Assembly (NCBI GenBank): GCA_020438295.1
Contig: JAGQUV010000004.1
Span: 1 to 64,000 of the forward strand
From: Solirubrobacterales bacterium
GTDB lineage: Bacteria > Actinomycetota > Thermoleophilia > Solirubrobacterales > 70-9
DNA: 64,000 nt
Direction: 5' to 3'
Under the pieces are notes generated by a model, which saw only the letters and a list, made by a program, of their open reading frames with translations, was not told the DNA's origin and searched no databases. How positions within the stretch are numbered: the stretch's first letter is position 1; each line of letters starts with the position of its first letter. Positions 16,639-25,129 of this stretch are shown here, piece by piece. A program made the translations under genes and the position numbers.

Positions 16639-18201
16639 CTATCCACGGTCATCCGGTGGCGCGATGCTCATCGCCCGGGGCAGCGAGGCGATCACGTCGG
16701 TCGCGACCACCCCTTCCGCGGACCCGATCCCGGAGGCCGCCAGCCGACCGGCCCTGGCGTGGCATATGACCGCGGCCGCAGCCGCCTCGAACGGCTCGAG
16801 ACCCCGGCCGAGGAACGCACCGCAGACCCCGGCCAGGACGTCGCCGGTACCGGCGGTGGCCAGCGAGGGCGCCGGCAGGGCGTTGACCGCGACCCGGTCG
16901 CCGTCGCTGACGATCGTGTCGTCGCCCTTCAGCACCACGATCGCACCGCACTCCCGGGCCAGCTTCAGCGCCGCGTCGAGCCGGTGAGCCTCCACCTCTG
17001 CAGCTTCGATGCCGAGCAAACGTCCCATCTCGCCGGCATGCGGCGTCAGCACGGTCGGAGCGCGGCGCGAAGCGACCGGCTCGAGATCGGCGCCGAGCGA
17101 GCCGAGACCGTCGGCATCGACGACCAGCGGGGCCTCCAGCCGGGGGACCAGCGACCGGACCAGCTCGGCCACCCCGTCGGCCCGCCCGATCCCGGATCCC
17201 AGGACCACCGACGCGGCATTTGCGGCGTGCTCGAGAATGGCCGGTTCGGCCCACGGCCCGAGATGCCCGCGGATGCCGCCCGGACCGTCCGGCTCGCTCA
17301 GGCCGAGTGACATCACCTCGGTCAGCTTCTGCTCGAACACCGGCTCGAGCCCGGCCGGCACGGCTACCGTGGCGTAGCCGGCACCGCTCCTGATCGCCCC
17401 CTCGGCGGCCAGGCAGACCGCCCCGGTCAGACCCGGCGAGCCGCCGACCACAGTCACCCGGCCGGAGCTGAACTTGGTCGAGGCCGCACCCCGGGCGGGC
17501 AGCAGATCCAGGACGGCCGGACGAATCACCCCGGCGGCCTCGCCCGCCGGCGCGTCCGGCGGGATGCCGATCGCGGCGGTCCGGACCCGTCCCGTCAGCC
17601 GCTTTCCGGGTGCGATCAGGTGCCCGACCTTCAGCCCGTGGAAGGTTACGGTCCGGTCACCGGATACGGCCAGGCCGGCTTCGCCCGTGGTCGCGTTCAC
17701 GCCGGAAGGCACGTCGCAACAGACCACCGGCGCGCCGCAGGCGTTGATCGCCTCGATCGCCGCGTCGACCGGGGCCTCCGGTGTACCGGAAAAGCCGGTA
17801 CCCAGCACCGCGTCGATGACCGCCCCCGAACCGCTCAGTGAGTCGCTGGCGAGGCTGCCGGCACCACTCCCCGCCCCGGTCACCACACCGGCCGGAAGCC
17901 GCTTGAAGTTTTCGGTCGAGTCCGGGCTGAGCTGATCGGCCGGCCAGAGCAGCACCACCTCGACCTGGTGACCCGAGCCGATCAGATGCCGGGCGGCGAC
18001 CAGGCCGTCTCCACCGTTGTTGCCCTTGCCGCAAACCACGCGGACCGGGTCCGGACCGGCGATCGAGGCCGTCTCGTCGGCCAGGGCCCGGCCGGCGTTT
18101 TCCATCAGTTCGAGCGAGGGCACACCGTCCCGTTCGATCGCCCAGCGGTCGGCCCGGCCCATTCCGGCCGCGTCGTAGACGGGATCCAGCCAGGGCTCCA
18201 A
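16639..18201 (-). CDS. nnr: Bifunctional NAD(P)H-hydrate epimerase / ADP-dependent NAD(P)H-hydrate dehydratase
   Basis: A 520-aa fusion enzyme that repairs hydrated NAD(P)H. The N-terminal epimerase domain (about 1-215) has GKGNNGGDGLVAARHL and DAVLGTGFSG. The C-terminal ribokinase-like dehydratase has LTPHAGEMGRLLG and the catalytic TAGTGDVLAG. The TTG at 18201, one base after the acpS stop and 11 bases from GAGG, gives a natural start; a longer GTG start at 18243 would read through acpS. It is coupled to acpS as in other actinobacteria. Confidence 0.92.
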   Translation of the reverse strand: MEPWLDPVYDAAGMGRADRWAIERDGVPSLELMENAGRALADETASIAGPDPVRVVCGKGNNGGDGLVAARHLIGSGHQVEVVLLWPADQLSPDSTENFKRLPAGVVTGAGSGAGSLASDSLSGSGAVIDAVLGTGFSGTPEAPVDAAIEAINACGAPVVCCDVPSGVNATTGEAGLAVSGDRTVTFHGLKVGHLIAPGKRLTGRVRTAAIGIPPDAPAGEAAGVIRPAVLDLLPARGAASTKFSSGRVTVVGGSPGLTGAVCLAAEGAIRSGAGYATVAVPAGLEPVFEQKLTEVMSLGLSEPDGPGGIRGHLGPWAEPAILEHAANAASVVLGSGIGRADGVAELVRSLVPRLEAPLVVDADGLGSLGADLEPVASRRAPTVLTPHAGEMGRLLGIEAAEVEAHRLDAALKLARECGAIVVLKGDDTIVSDGDRVAVNALPAPSLATAGTGDVLAGVCGAFLGRGLEPFEAAAAAVICHARAGRLAASGIGSAEGVVATDVIASLPRAMSIAPPDDRG

Positions 18202-18202
18202 G

Positions 18203-18568
18203 TCAGACGACCTCGGCGACGGCGACCGCGGCCGCCGTTTCACGGTTGTGCGTCAGGCTGACCCTGACCGAAAGCCCCTGCTCGGCGGCGGCGGCTGCCA
18301 CGTCCCGGTGGAACCGGAACTCCGGGGGGGTCCCGGCGACCACCTCGATGTCGCTCAGGCGCACGCCGGGCGACAGGCGCATCGCCTTCACCGCGGCCTC
18401 CTTGGCGGCGAACCTGGCGGCCAGGTGCCGCCCGGGCCGGCCTTTGGCGGTCGAATATTCGACCTCGGCTTCGGTGAACAGCCGCTCTACAAGGCGCGGG
18501 TGCCGCTCCAGTGCCCGCTCGACCCGGGCGATCTCGATCAGGTCGACGCCGACCCCGACGGTGGCCAA
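18203..18568 (-). CDS. acpS: Holo-[acyl-carrier-protein] synthase
   Basis: A 121-aa phosphopantetheinyl transferase that loads ACP for fatty-acid synthesis. The magnesium-binding GVDLIEIARVE at residue 7 and the second motif FAAKEAAVKAM near 53 are both intact, as is the late SLTHNRETA. The start is TTG with GGAGAG about ten bases upstream. The downstream nnr start follows the stop after one base. Confidence 0.93.
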   Translation of the reverse strand: MATVGVGVDLIEIARVERALERHPRLVERLFTEAEVEYSTAKGRPGRHLAARFAAKEAAVKAMRLSPGVRLSDIEVVAGTPPEFRFHRDVAAAAAEQGLSVRVSLTHNRETAAAVAVAEVV

Positions 18569-18603
18569 GCGATCAGCTCTCCGGTCGATCGGACGACACC
18601 GGC

Positions 18604-20304
18604 TCAGTTCCCGAGTCCGAGGTTGAGCTCGAAAGTGCCGTCGCCGTCACCACCACCGGCACCCACGTACTCGAACTTGTCCATCACGTCGGCCGCCTCT
18701 TTCGCCTCCGGCTGCCCGTCCGCCGCGTCCCTGATCAGCTTGCCGATGCCGGGGGGATCGACGAAAAGGTCGATCTGTTCTCCCGACAGTGAACCGACCG
18801 CCGCCTGGTAGGCATCGGATCCCGCCAGCGTCGCTCCGCCGCCGCCCAGAGCCTGCCGGGCCTGCCTCGTCCCGATTGCGATCACGAAGCGGTCGCCCTT
18901 TATCGCCACCACCACCGGCCGTCCGGGCAGCTCCGGCGTCCGCGCGCTGAAGCCGGTCACGTTGCCGCCGAGCGGACGTACCTGGGCGTCTCCGGACTGC
19001 CCGATCAGGCTCGAAATCAGGGCCAGCGAGTTCTCCAGCGGCTTCAGGTCGGATGAGGTGACGACCAGGGCGCCGCCGAGCGAATCGACCGATTGGCCGC
19101 TCACGAACATGCCGGCCGTCTCCAGCGAATCGATCAGGGCATTCAGGTCAACCCCGCTACCGGAGAATTCGTCGATCATCCCCTGCAGCTCGCCGGGCTT
19201 GACCAGGCCCTCGATGCCCTGCTCGTCCACCGCGTCGATCACTTTCCTCAGGTTGGTTCCGACGTCGGCCGAACCGGTCGCGAACACGGCGTCGGCCGGG
19301 AACGTCTCGATCAGCGGACCGGGATCCCCGTTCACGAACTCGTCGCCGGCATTCGACACTCCCTTGATCGAGATCTCGTCGTCACCGGGCACCAGGCTCA
19401 TCAGTACACCCGTGTTCTCGGGATCCACGCCCAGGGCTTCGTAGAGCGAGTCCATGCCGGATCCGCCCTGGTCGCCGGAATCGCCTCCGGACCCGGAATC
19501 ATCGGTCGTTCCCGAATCGGCGACGGCCGCGGTCACCGGCGCGCTGGTCGCGAACAGGTTGGCCACGCTGCCGTCGGCGGCCTTGTCGGCCACGTCCGAG
19601 AAGGCCTCGGTATCGGCCAGCGAGTCACCGTCGTGAGCATCGATCATCGCCTCGAAGCGAGCCACCGAACTGGCCGCGATCAGCTGGTCGTCACTCACCC
19701 CGAGGACGCTGTCCCCATCGCCGCCGACCGTGTATTCGACGCCCTCGTACTCGCCCTGGGTCGGATCGCCGCTCTGACCGGCGGCGCTCTTCTCGATGAA
19801 GCTGCGGGTGGCGTCGGGATCGGTCGTCTCGACGACCACGCTCACCTGTTCGGCCGAATCATTCGTTCCGCTGCCGGAGACGTCAAGCGAACCGGAGGCG
19901 GGGACCGACGCCGGAACCACCGAGAACGCGTCTTCGGCCGAGTAGTTGCTGAGGTCGGCTGCTACGGCCAGCGCTGCCGACTCGCCCAGCCAGGGCTCGA
20001 CGTCGGTCTTGAAGTCGACCTCCGAGTCGTCGGAGCTCTCGGCCAGCGCCCTGTCCAGCGAATCCGACAGCGACTCACCGGTGAGCTTGGTCGCGATCCG
20101 GTCGACCCTGTCGGCCACGTCGCCCTCGGGCCTGATTACCGCCTCGATATAGACGACCGAATCGGCCGGCATCCATTCGGCCGGCCCCGAAACCGCCGAC
20201 TCCCCGCCGCCGTCGCCGCCGCAACCCGAGATCGCGGCCGGGCAGAGCAGCAACGCGGCAACCGCAATGGACAGGGCCTTCGGACGCAACCGGGGATCGA
20301 ACAT
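18604..20304 (-). CDS. DUF3352-type lipoprotein
   Basis: A 566-aa exported lipoprotein. The signal peptide covers residues 1-28 and ends in a lipobox (AAISGC) followed by a Gly/Asp-rich linker. The body contains repeated alpha/beta units typical of DUF3352, such as ADSVVYIEAVIRPEG at the start and VVVAIKGDRFVIAIG near 500. A Ser/Gly/Asp low-complexity insert lies near 260-290. The ATG at 20304 gives the signal peptide; longer readings do not. Its function is unknown. It lies between glmS and acpS. Confidence 0.8.
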   Translation of the reverse strand: MFDPRLRPKALSIAVAALLLCPAAISGCGGDGGGESAVSGPAEWMPADSVVYIEAVIRPEGDVADRVDRIATKLTGESLSDSLDRALAESSDDSEVDFKTDVEPWLGESAALAVAADLSNYSAEDAFSVVPASVPASGSLDVSGSGTNDSAEQVSVVVETTDPDATRSFIEKSAAGQSGDPTQGEYEGVEYTVGGDGDSVLGVSDDQLIAASSVARFEAMIDAHDGDSLADTEAFSDVADKAADGSVANLFATSAPVTAAVADSGTTDDSGSGGDSGDQGGSGMDSLYEALGVDPENTGVLMSLVPGDDEISIKGVSNAGDEFVNGDPGPLIETFPADAVFATGSADVGTNLRKVIDAVDEQGIEGLVKPGELQGMIDEFSGSGVDLNALIDSLETAGMFVSGQSVDSLGGALVVTSSDLKPLENSLALISSLIGQSGDAQVRPLGGNVTGFSARTPELPGRPVVVAIKGDRFVIAIGTRQARQALGGGGATLAGSDAYQAAVGSLSGEQIDLFVDPPGIGKLIRDAADGQPEAKEAADVMDKFEYVGAGGGDGDGTFELNLGLGN

Positions 20305-20342
20305 TTGGCGGCATCGTAGCGAGTCACCCGATGCCCGGGCGG

Positions 20343-22202
20343 CTATTCGACGGTGACCGTCTTGGCCAGATTGCGCGGCTGATCGACGTTGAGTCCGTTC
20401 AGCCTGGCGACGTGGTAGGCCAGCAGCTGGAGCGGAAGGATCGCCAGCAACGGCTGGAGCACCCAATCCGTCCGGGGAACCAGGATCGTCTCCTCGGCCA
20501 CCTTCTCAACCCGGCTGTCGCCTTCGGTCGCCACCGCGATCGTGTCGGCGCCACGGGCCCGGACCTCCTCGATGTTCGACAGGACCTTGTCGAGGATCGG
20601 GCTGTCGGTGGCCACGCAGACAACAGGGGTCGACTCGTCCAGCAGGGCGATCGGGCCGTGCTTCATCTCTCCCGCGGCGTAGGCGTCGGTCGGGATGTAC
20701 GACACCTCCTTCAACTTGAGTGCCCCCTCGAGGCAGATCGGCAGGCCGATGTGGCGGCCGAGATAGAGGAAGAACTTCTGGTCCTTGTGGCGTTCGGCGA
20801 CGGTCAGGACCCGGGCCGACTCGGCATCGATCGTCCGCTCCATCTTGTCCGGGATCTGCCTCAATTCGGTGACCAGATCGACGATCTCGTCGTGGGGAAG
20901 GGTCTGGCGGAGCTCGGCCAGCCTGAGCGCGAACAGGTACATCGCGGCCACCTGGGCGACGAAGGTCTTGGTCGCGGCGACCCCGATCTCCAGGCCGGCC
21001 CTGGTGTAGAGCACCGCATCACTGTCGCGGGTTGCCTGACTGCCCATGATGTTGGTCACCGCGAGCACCGTGGCCCCGGCCTCGCGGGCGAGCCGCATCG
21101 CGGCCAGGGTGTCGGCGGTCTCGCCCGACTGGGTTATCCCGATAACCAGGTCGCCGGGCCCGATCACCGGGTCGCGGTAGCGGTATTCGGAAGCGATGTC
21201 CATCTCGACCGGGACGCGGGCCCAGCGCTCGATCGCATACCGGCCGACCAGGCCGGCGTGGTACGAGGTCCCGCAGGCGACGATGACCACCCGCTTGACC
21301 CCGGCGAGGAACTCGTCGGACAGGTTGACGTCGGACAGGTCGACTCCGTCGGAATGCGGCAGACGATCGAGGATCGTTTCGGCAATCGCCTCGGGCTGCT
21401 CGTGGATCTCCTTCATCATGAAGGTGTCGTAGCCGCCCTTCTCGGCCGCCTCCTCGTCCCAGGTGACCTTTTCCGGCTCGCGTGACACCGGATCCCCGCC
21501 CGATGTCTCGACCGTGACCGAATCGGCGGTCACGGTCACGATCTCGTCGTTCTCGATCGACATGACCTGCCGGGTCTCGGCCATGAAGGCCGGGATCGCC
21601 GAGGCGATGAAGTTCTCGGAATCGCCAACGCCGACCACCAGCGGGCACTCTTTGCGGGCCCCGACCAGGACGCCGGGAGCTTCGGAATGCATGGCCACGA
21701 ACGAGAAGTGGCCCCGCATCAGGTGGAAGGCCGCCCGTGCGGCGGCGGTCAGGTCGCCGTGGTACTCCCGGGCGATCAGGTGGGCCAGGACTTCGGCGTC
21801 GGTCTCGGAGCTGAACTCGCTGCCGGCGGCCTCGAGCTCGTCACGCAGGTCGGCATGGTTCTCGATGATCCCGTTCAGCACGATCTGGACCTTTCCGCTG
21901 CCATCCGAGTGGGGATGGGCGTTGGCCTCGGTCACCCTTCCGTGGGTGGCCCACCTGGTGTGGGCGACGCCGGTGAAGTTGCCGGCCTCATCGGGGGCCT
22001 CGGCCAGCCCCGACAGCTCGGTTTCTTCGAGTGCGTTGCGGAGCTTGGCCAGGTTGCCGACCGCCCTGACCTTCTCCACCCCTCCGGGGACCAGCATCGC
22101 GACCCCGGCCGAGTCGTAGCCGCGGTACTCGAGCTTCTCGAGGCCCTCGACCAGGATCTCCTCGCAGGGGCGAGTGCCTACGTATCCGATGATTCCGCAC
22201 AT
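20343..22202 (-). CDS. glmS: Glucosamine-fructose-6-phosphate aminotransferase (isomerizing)
   Basis: A 619-aa enzyme that makes glucosamine-6-phosphate from fructose-6-phosphate and glutamine, the first step to UDP-GlcNAc. The N-terminal glutaminase starts MCGIIGYVG with catalytic C2 after Met removal, and keeps HTRWATHG near 80. Two SIS domains follow (ACGTSYHAG and GITQSGETADT), and the C-terminus ends NLAKTVTVE. It lies 48 bases after glmM, so two successive steps of the same pathway are adjacent. No glmS ribozyme was seen. Confidence 0.96.
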   Translation of the reverse strand: MCGIIGYVGTRPCEEILVEGLEKLEYRGYDSAGVAMLVPGGVEKVRAVGNLAKLRNALEETELSGLAEAPDEAGNFTGVAHTRWATHGRVTEANAHPHSDGSGKVQIVLNGIIENHADLRDELEAAGSEFSSETDAEVLAHLIAREYHGDLTAAARAAFHLMRGHFSFVAMHSEAPGVLVGARKECPLVVGVGDSENFIASAIPAFMAETRQVMSIENDEIVTVTADSVTVETSGGDPVSREPEKVTWDEEAAEKGGYDTFMMKEIHEQPEAIAETILDRLPHSDGVDLSDVNLSDEFLAGVKRVVIVACGTSYHAGLVGRYAIERWARVPVEMDIASEYRYRDPVIGPGDLVIGITQSGETADTLAAMRLAREAGATVLAVTNIMGSQATRDSDAVLYTRAGLEIGVAATKTFVAQVAAMYLFALRLAELRQTLPHDEIVDLVTELRQIPDKMERTIDAESARVLTVAERHKDQKFFLYLGRHIGLPICLEGALKLKEVSYIPTDAYAAGEMKHGPIALLDESTPVVCVATDSPILDKVLSNIEEVRARGADTIAVATEGDSRVEKVAEETILVPRTDWVLQPLLAILPLQLLAYHVARLNGLNVDQPRNLAKTVTVE

Positions 22203-22250
22203 GAGCTGGCCGTAAGGCTACGCGGTCGGCGGGGATCGAACCGGGACGGG

Positions 22251-23570
22251 TCAGCCGAGTTCGGCCCGGACCAGGTCGGCCAGCTCGGCACAGACCCGCT
22301 CCGCTTCTTCGGCGGTCGGCGCCTCGACCATGACCCGGACCAGCGGCTCGGTGCCGGACGGGCGCAGCAGCACCCTCCCCTTGCCGGCCAGCGCCCGCTC
22401 CGCCCGCTCTACCGCTTCGTGGACCACCGTGGCGCGCTCGATCGCCCCGCGGTCGGCCACAGTAACGTTGACCAGGGTCTGCGGAAGCTTCTCCATCACG
22501 CTTACCTCGGCCAGTTCCCGCCCCCCGAGCGAGCCCAGCAGCATCAGCGCTGCCGCGATGCCGTCCCCGGTCGGCGCGTAGTCGGTCGAGATGATGTGGC
22601 CGGACTGCTCGCCGCCGAGTTCCCACCCCTTCTCCCGCAGAGCTTCCAGCACGTAGCGGTCCCCGACCTTGGTCACCTCGACCTCCACCCCGGCCTCCTG
22701 CATCGCCAGGTGGAAGCCGTAGTTGCTCATCACGGTAACCGCGATCCCGCCGTTCAGACGGCCGGCCGCGTGGCGCTCACCGGCGATCACGGCGATCATC
22801 TCGTCGCCGTCGTAGATCCGGCCCGATCCGTCCACCGCGAGGACCCGGTCGCCGTCGCCGTCGAACGCGAAGCCGAGCGTCGCCTCCGAGCCGGCCACGT
22901 GTTCGGCCAGCATCCCGGTCGAGGTCGATCCGCAGTCGCGGTTTATGTTGCGCCCGTCGGGTTCGGCGGCGAGCAGTTCCACCTCGGCGCCCAGCCGGGT
23001 GAAGATCTCCCCGGCCACCCTGTATGTCGCACCGTTGGCGCAATCGAGCGCGATCCTCTGGCCGGAAAGGTCGATCCGGAAGGCCGACCGGAGGGCCCGC
23101 AGGTAGTCCTGCTCGGCCGAGCGCAGCTCGGCGATCCGGCCCGGCTTCCCGGCCGGTGGGGGCGCCTCGTGGATCAGCCGCTCGATTCCGGCCTCGGTGC
23201 TGTCGTCGAGCTTGCCGCTGCCCCCGGCGAACAACTTGATCCCGTTGTCCTGGTACGGGTTGTGCGAAGCCGAGACGACCGCGGCGAGGTCAAAGCCGTA
23301 CCGGCGCGAAAGCAGCGCGGCGGCCGGGGTCGGCAGCACTCCGGCCAGGTGCACGTCGCCGCCGGCTTCGGCTATGCCGGCTGCCAGCGCCGACTCGAGC
23401 ATCGGTCCCGATTCCCGCGTGTCGCGGACGATCAGGACCTGTGGCCGCTCGACCTCCAGGGCCGCGGTACCGGCACGGCCGACCGCCAGGGCGAGCTCGG
23501 CGTCGAGCAACTCGCCGACCCGGCCGCGGACCCCGTCCGTGCCAAACAGTCTGCGGTCCGGGATAGACAG
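22251..23570 (-). CDS. glmM: Phosphoglucosamine mutase, probable CTG start
   Basis: A 439-aa phosphohexomutase that converts glucosamine-6-phosphate to glucosamine-1-phosphate. The active-site serine S102 is in SASHNPYQDNG and the metal loop is DGDGDR. The family N-terminus RLFGTDGVRG lies upstream of the first ATG, GTG or TTG in frame (TTG at 23510), so initiation must use another codon. A CTG at 23570, five bases after the rpsI stop, gives SIPDRRLFGTDGVRG with natural length. No strong ribosome binding site is visible, which fits coupling to rpsI. Confidence 0.88.
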   Translation of the reverse strand: MSIPDRRLFGTDGVRGRVGELLDAELALAVGRAGTAALEVERPQVLIVRDTRESGPMLESALAAGIAEAGGDVHLAGVLPTPAAALLSRRYGFDLAAVVSASHNPYQDNGIKLFAGGSGKLDDSTEAGIERLIHEAPPPAGKPGRIAELRSAEQDYLRALRSAFRIDLSGQRIALDCANGATYRVAGEIFTRLGAEVELLAAEPDGRNINRDCGSTSTGMLAEHVAGSEATLGFAFDGDGDRVLAVDGSGRIYDGDEMIAVIAGERHAAGRLNGGIAVTVMSNYGFHLAMQEAGVEVEVTKVGDRYVLEALREKGWELGGEQSGHIISTDYAPTGDGIAAALMLLGSLGGRELAEVSVMEKLPQTLVNVTVADRGAIERATVVHEAVERAERALAGKGRVLLRPSGTEPLVRVMVEAPTAEEAERVCAELADLVRAELG

Positions 23571-23574
23571 GGCT

Positions 23575-24399
23575 CTAGCGCTTGGAGAACTGGGGCCGTT
23601 TGCGGGCCTTCTTCAGGCCGGCCTTGCGCCGCTCCTTGGCCCTCGCATCGCGGGTCAGGAAGCCGCGGCGCTTGAGTTCGGAACGCAGCTCGGGATCGAC
23701 CTCGGTCAGGGCCCGGGCGATGCCGTGCCTGACCGCACCGGCCTGGCCGCTGATACCGCCACCGTGGACCCGGATCCGGAGATCGACGTTCGATTCGTAG
23801 CCGGTGGCCACCAGCGGTGAGCTGACGATGGTGCGATGCCGGGGGCGCGGGAAGTATTCGTCGATCTCCCGGTCGTTGACCGTGATCTTTCCTTCGCCGG
23901 CCAGCACGATCACCCTGGCGACCGACCGCTTGCGTTTTCCGGTCGCGGTGAACCTGGCGTCCTTGGCGATCCTGGCAGGAGCCGGCCGGGGCGGTTCGGC
24001 ATCTTCGTCGCCCTGTTCGGCGTCGGCCGCCTCGCGCTCGGCGCGCTCCTCCTCTTCCGCCTCCAGACGCGCCCTCTGCTCGGTGCTGAGCTCGGCCTCC
24101 GGCTCTACCGAGATCGGCTCCAGGTCCGCACCGGGCGGTAGGTCGGACCCGCCGGTTTCCGGCACTTCGGACTCGGAGATCTCGACCTCCGCATCCTCGC
24201 CGGCGGAAACCTCTACTTCGACGTCCTGGTCGGCGGAGACCTCTACTTCGACGTCCTGGTCGGCGGAGATTTCCACCTCCACCGCTTCTCCGGCCGGGAC
24301 TTCGACCTCGACCTCTTCCGCGACCGCCTCGGGGTCGGCCGCCGGAGCCTCTTCGTCGCGCTCGGTTTCTGCGTTCTGGTCGAGTTCTTCGTCGCTCAC
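23575..24399 (-). CDS. rpsI: 30S ribosomal protein S9 with long acidic N-terminal extension
   Basis: A 274-aa protein in which residues about 145-274 are a normal S9: [16 protein letters not shown], then [19 protein letters not shown] and the C-terminal [12 protein letters not shown] that reaches the tRNA anticodon. The first 140 residues are very acidic, dominated by Glu, Asp, Val and Ala, and contain near-identical repeats of a [10 protein letters not shown] unit. S9 is normally about 130-170 aa, so the extension is unusual. The ATG overlaps the rplM stop as ATGA. Confidence 0.95.
   Translation of the reverse strand: MSDEELDQNAETERDEEAPAADPEAVAEEVEVEVPAGEAVEVEISADQDVEVEVSADQDVEVEVSAGEDAEVEISESEVPETGGSDLPPGADLEPISVEPEAELSTEQRARLEAEEEERAEREAADAEQGDEDAEPPRPAPARIAKDARFTATGKRKRSVARVIVLAGEGKITVNDREIDEYFPRPRHRTIVSSPLVATGYESNVDLRIRVHGGGISGQAGAVRHGIARALTEVDPELRSELKRRGFLTRDARAKERRKAGLKKARKRPQFSKR
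24209..24268. repeat. Two identical 30-bp tandem repeats inside rpsI
   Basis: The 30-base unit is repeated exactly, and encodes ten residues of the acidic S9 extension in frame. Flanking units are diverged versions of the same repeat, which points to growth by duplication. Confidence 0.85.
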
Positions 24400-24830
24400 T
24401 TCTCGATCTCCATCGGCTCGGGCTGCTGGGCCTGGTGGGGGTGGTCCGGTCCGGCGTACACCTTGAGTTTGAGCAGCTGCTGGCGCGAGAGCCGGTTGCG
24501 GGGCAGCATGCCCCTGACCGCCTTGCGGATCACTTCCTCGGGCTGGCGCTCCAGCATCTCGCCCAGGGTGCGCGAACGGATGCCGCCGGGATAACCGCTG
24601 TGGCGCCAGTAGGTCTTGGAGTTCAGCTTGTCCCCGGTCACCCGGACCTTTTCGGCGTTAACCACGACCACGAAGTCGCCGGTGTCGATGTGGGGCGTGT
24701 AATCGGGCTTTCGCTTGCCACGCAGGACATCGGCCAGCTGGGTCGCCATGCGACCGAGGGTCTGCCCTTCGGCGTCGACGACGTACCAGTCTCTCTGGCG
24801 ATTGGCGGGGGTGGCTACGAATGTCTTCAT
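24396..24830 (-). CDS. rplM: 50S ribosomal protein L13
   Basis: A 144-aa primary rRNA-binding protein of the large subunit. It starts [20 protein letters not shown] and retains [22 protein letters not shown], the GYPGGIR loop and [14 protein letters not shown]. The ATG at 24830 is the family start; longer in-frame readings go into the intergenic region. It couples to rpsI via ATGA. Its promoter must lie in the 24831-24960 region, which is divergent to the riboswitch-controlled gene. Confidence 0.96.
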   Translation of the reverse strand: MKTFVATPANRQRDWYVVDAEGQTLGRMATQLADVLRGKRKPDYTPHIDTGDFVVVVNAEKVRVTGDKLNSKTYWRHSGYPGGIRSRTLGEMLERQPEEVIRKAVRGMLPRNRLSRQQLLKLKVYAGPDHPHQAQQPEPMEIEK

Positions 24831-24934
24831 GGGAAACGGGCGCGGGCAGCCGGACGCTGCGGGCGCGGCCTGCGCATGATAGGGAACCGGCCGGGCCAGC
24901 GCCTTTCGGGGCCCGGTCCGGTGCTCCGCCCAGG

Positions 24935-24964
24935 TCAACACCTGGCCGGCCGACCCCCTATACT
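24935..24964 (+). promoter_or_regulatory. Candidate promoter for the riboswitch/M23 transcript
   Basis: A TATACT -10 element at 24959-24964 is preceded at 18 bases by TCAACA (24935-24940), a moderate -35. Transcription would start near 24971, just before the riboswitch. Confidence 0.5.
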
Positions 24965-24978
24965 GCCGCAGTCGATAC

Positions 24979-25113
24979 GCCTAACCCGGGCCGGGACAAC
25001 GGACGGGGCGGAGGAACCAACGGGGAAAATTTTCCCCAAGGGGCGAATCGGAGGCAGTCACTGCTCCGTAGCGCGACTCTTTCAGCGCGAGCCCGCCAGC
25101 TAACTCCGCAGGC
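24979..25113 (+). promoter_or_regulatory. Cyclic di-AMP riboswitch (ydaO/yuaA type)
   Basis: The leader contains the conserved blocks of the ydaO/yuaA RNA in order: GGAGGAACC at 25010-25018, AAGGGGCGAATC at 25038-25049, and CCCGCCAGCTAACTCCGCAG at 25092-25111. Between them lie the expected hairpins, including a perfect 16-base palindrome (25022-25037) and a GGAGGCAG/CTGCTCC stem. The closing GCCT (24979) and AGGC (25110) ends can pair as P1. The element ends 16 bases before the TTG start of a cell-wall endopeptidase, a well-known target of this class in actinobacteria. No terminator separates them, so control of ribosome access is plausible. Confidence 0.9.
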
Positions 25114-25129
25114 AGCAGAGAAAGAGCAC

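Noticed and set aside
22205-22250. A T-loop-like GGTTCGATCCC on the minus strand between glmM and glmS.
   Set aside because: The flanking five bases do not pair, the space is only 48 bases, and no anticodon or acceptor arm can be drawn.
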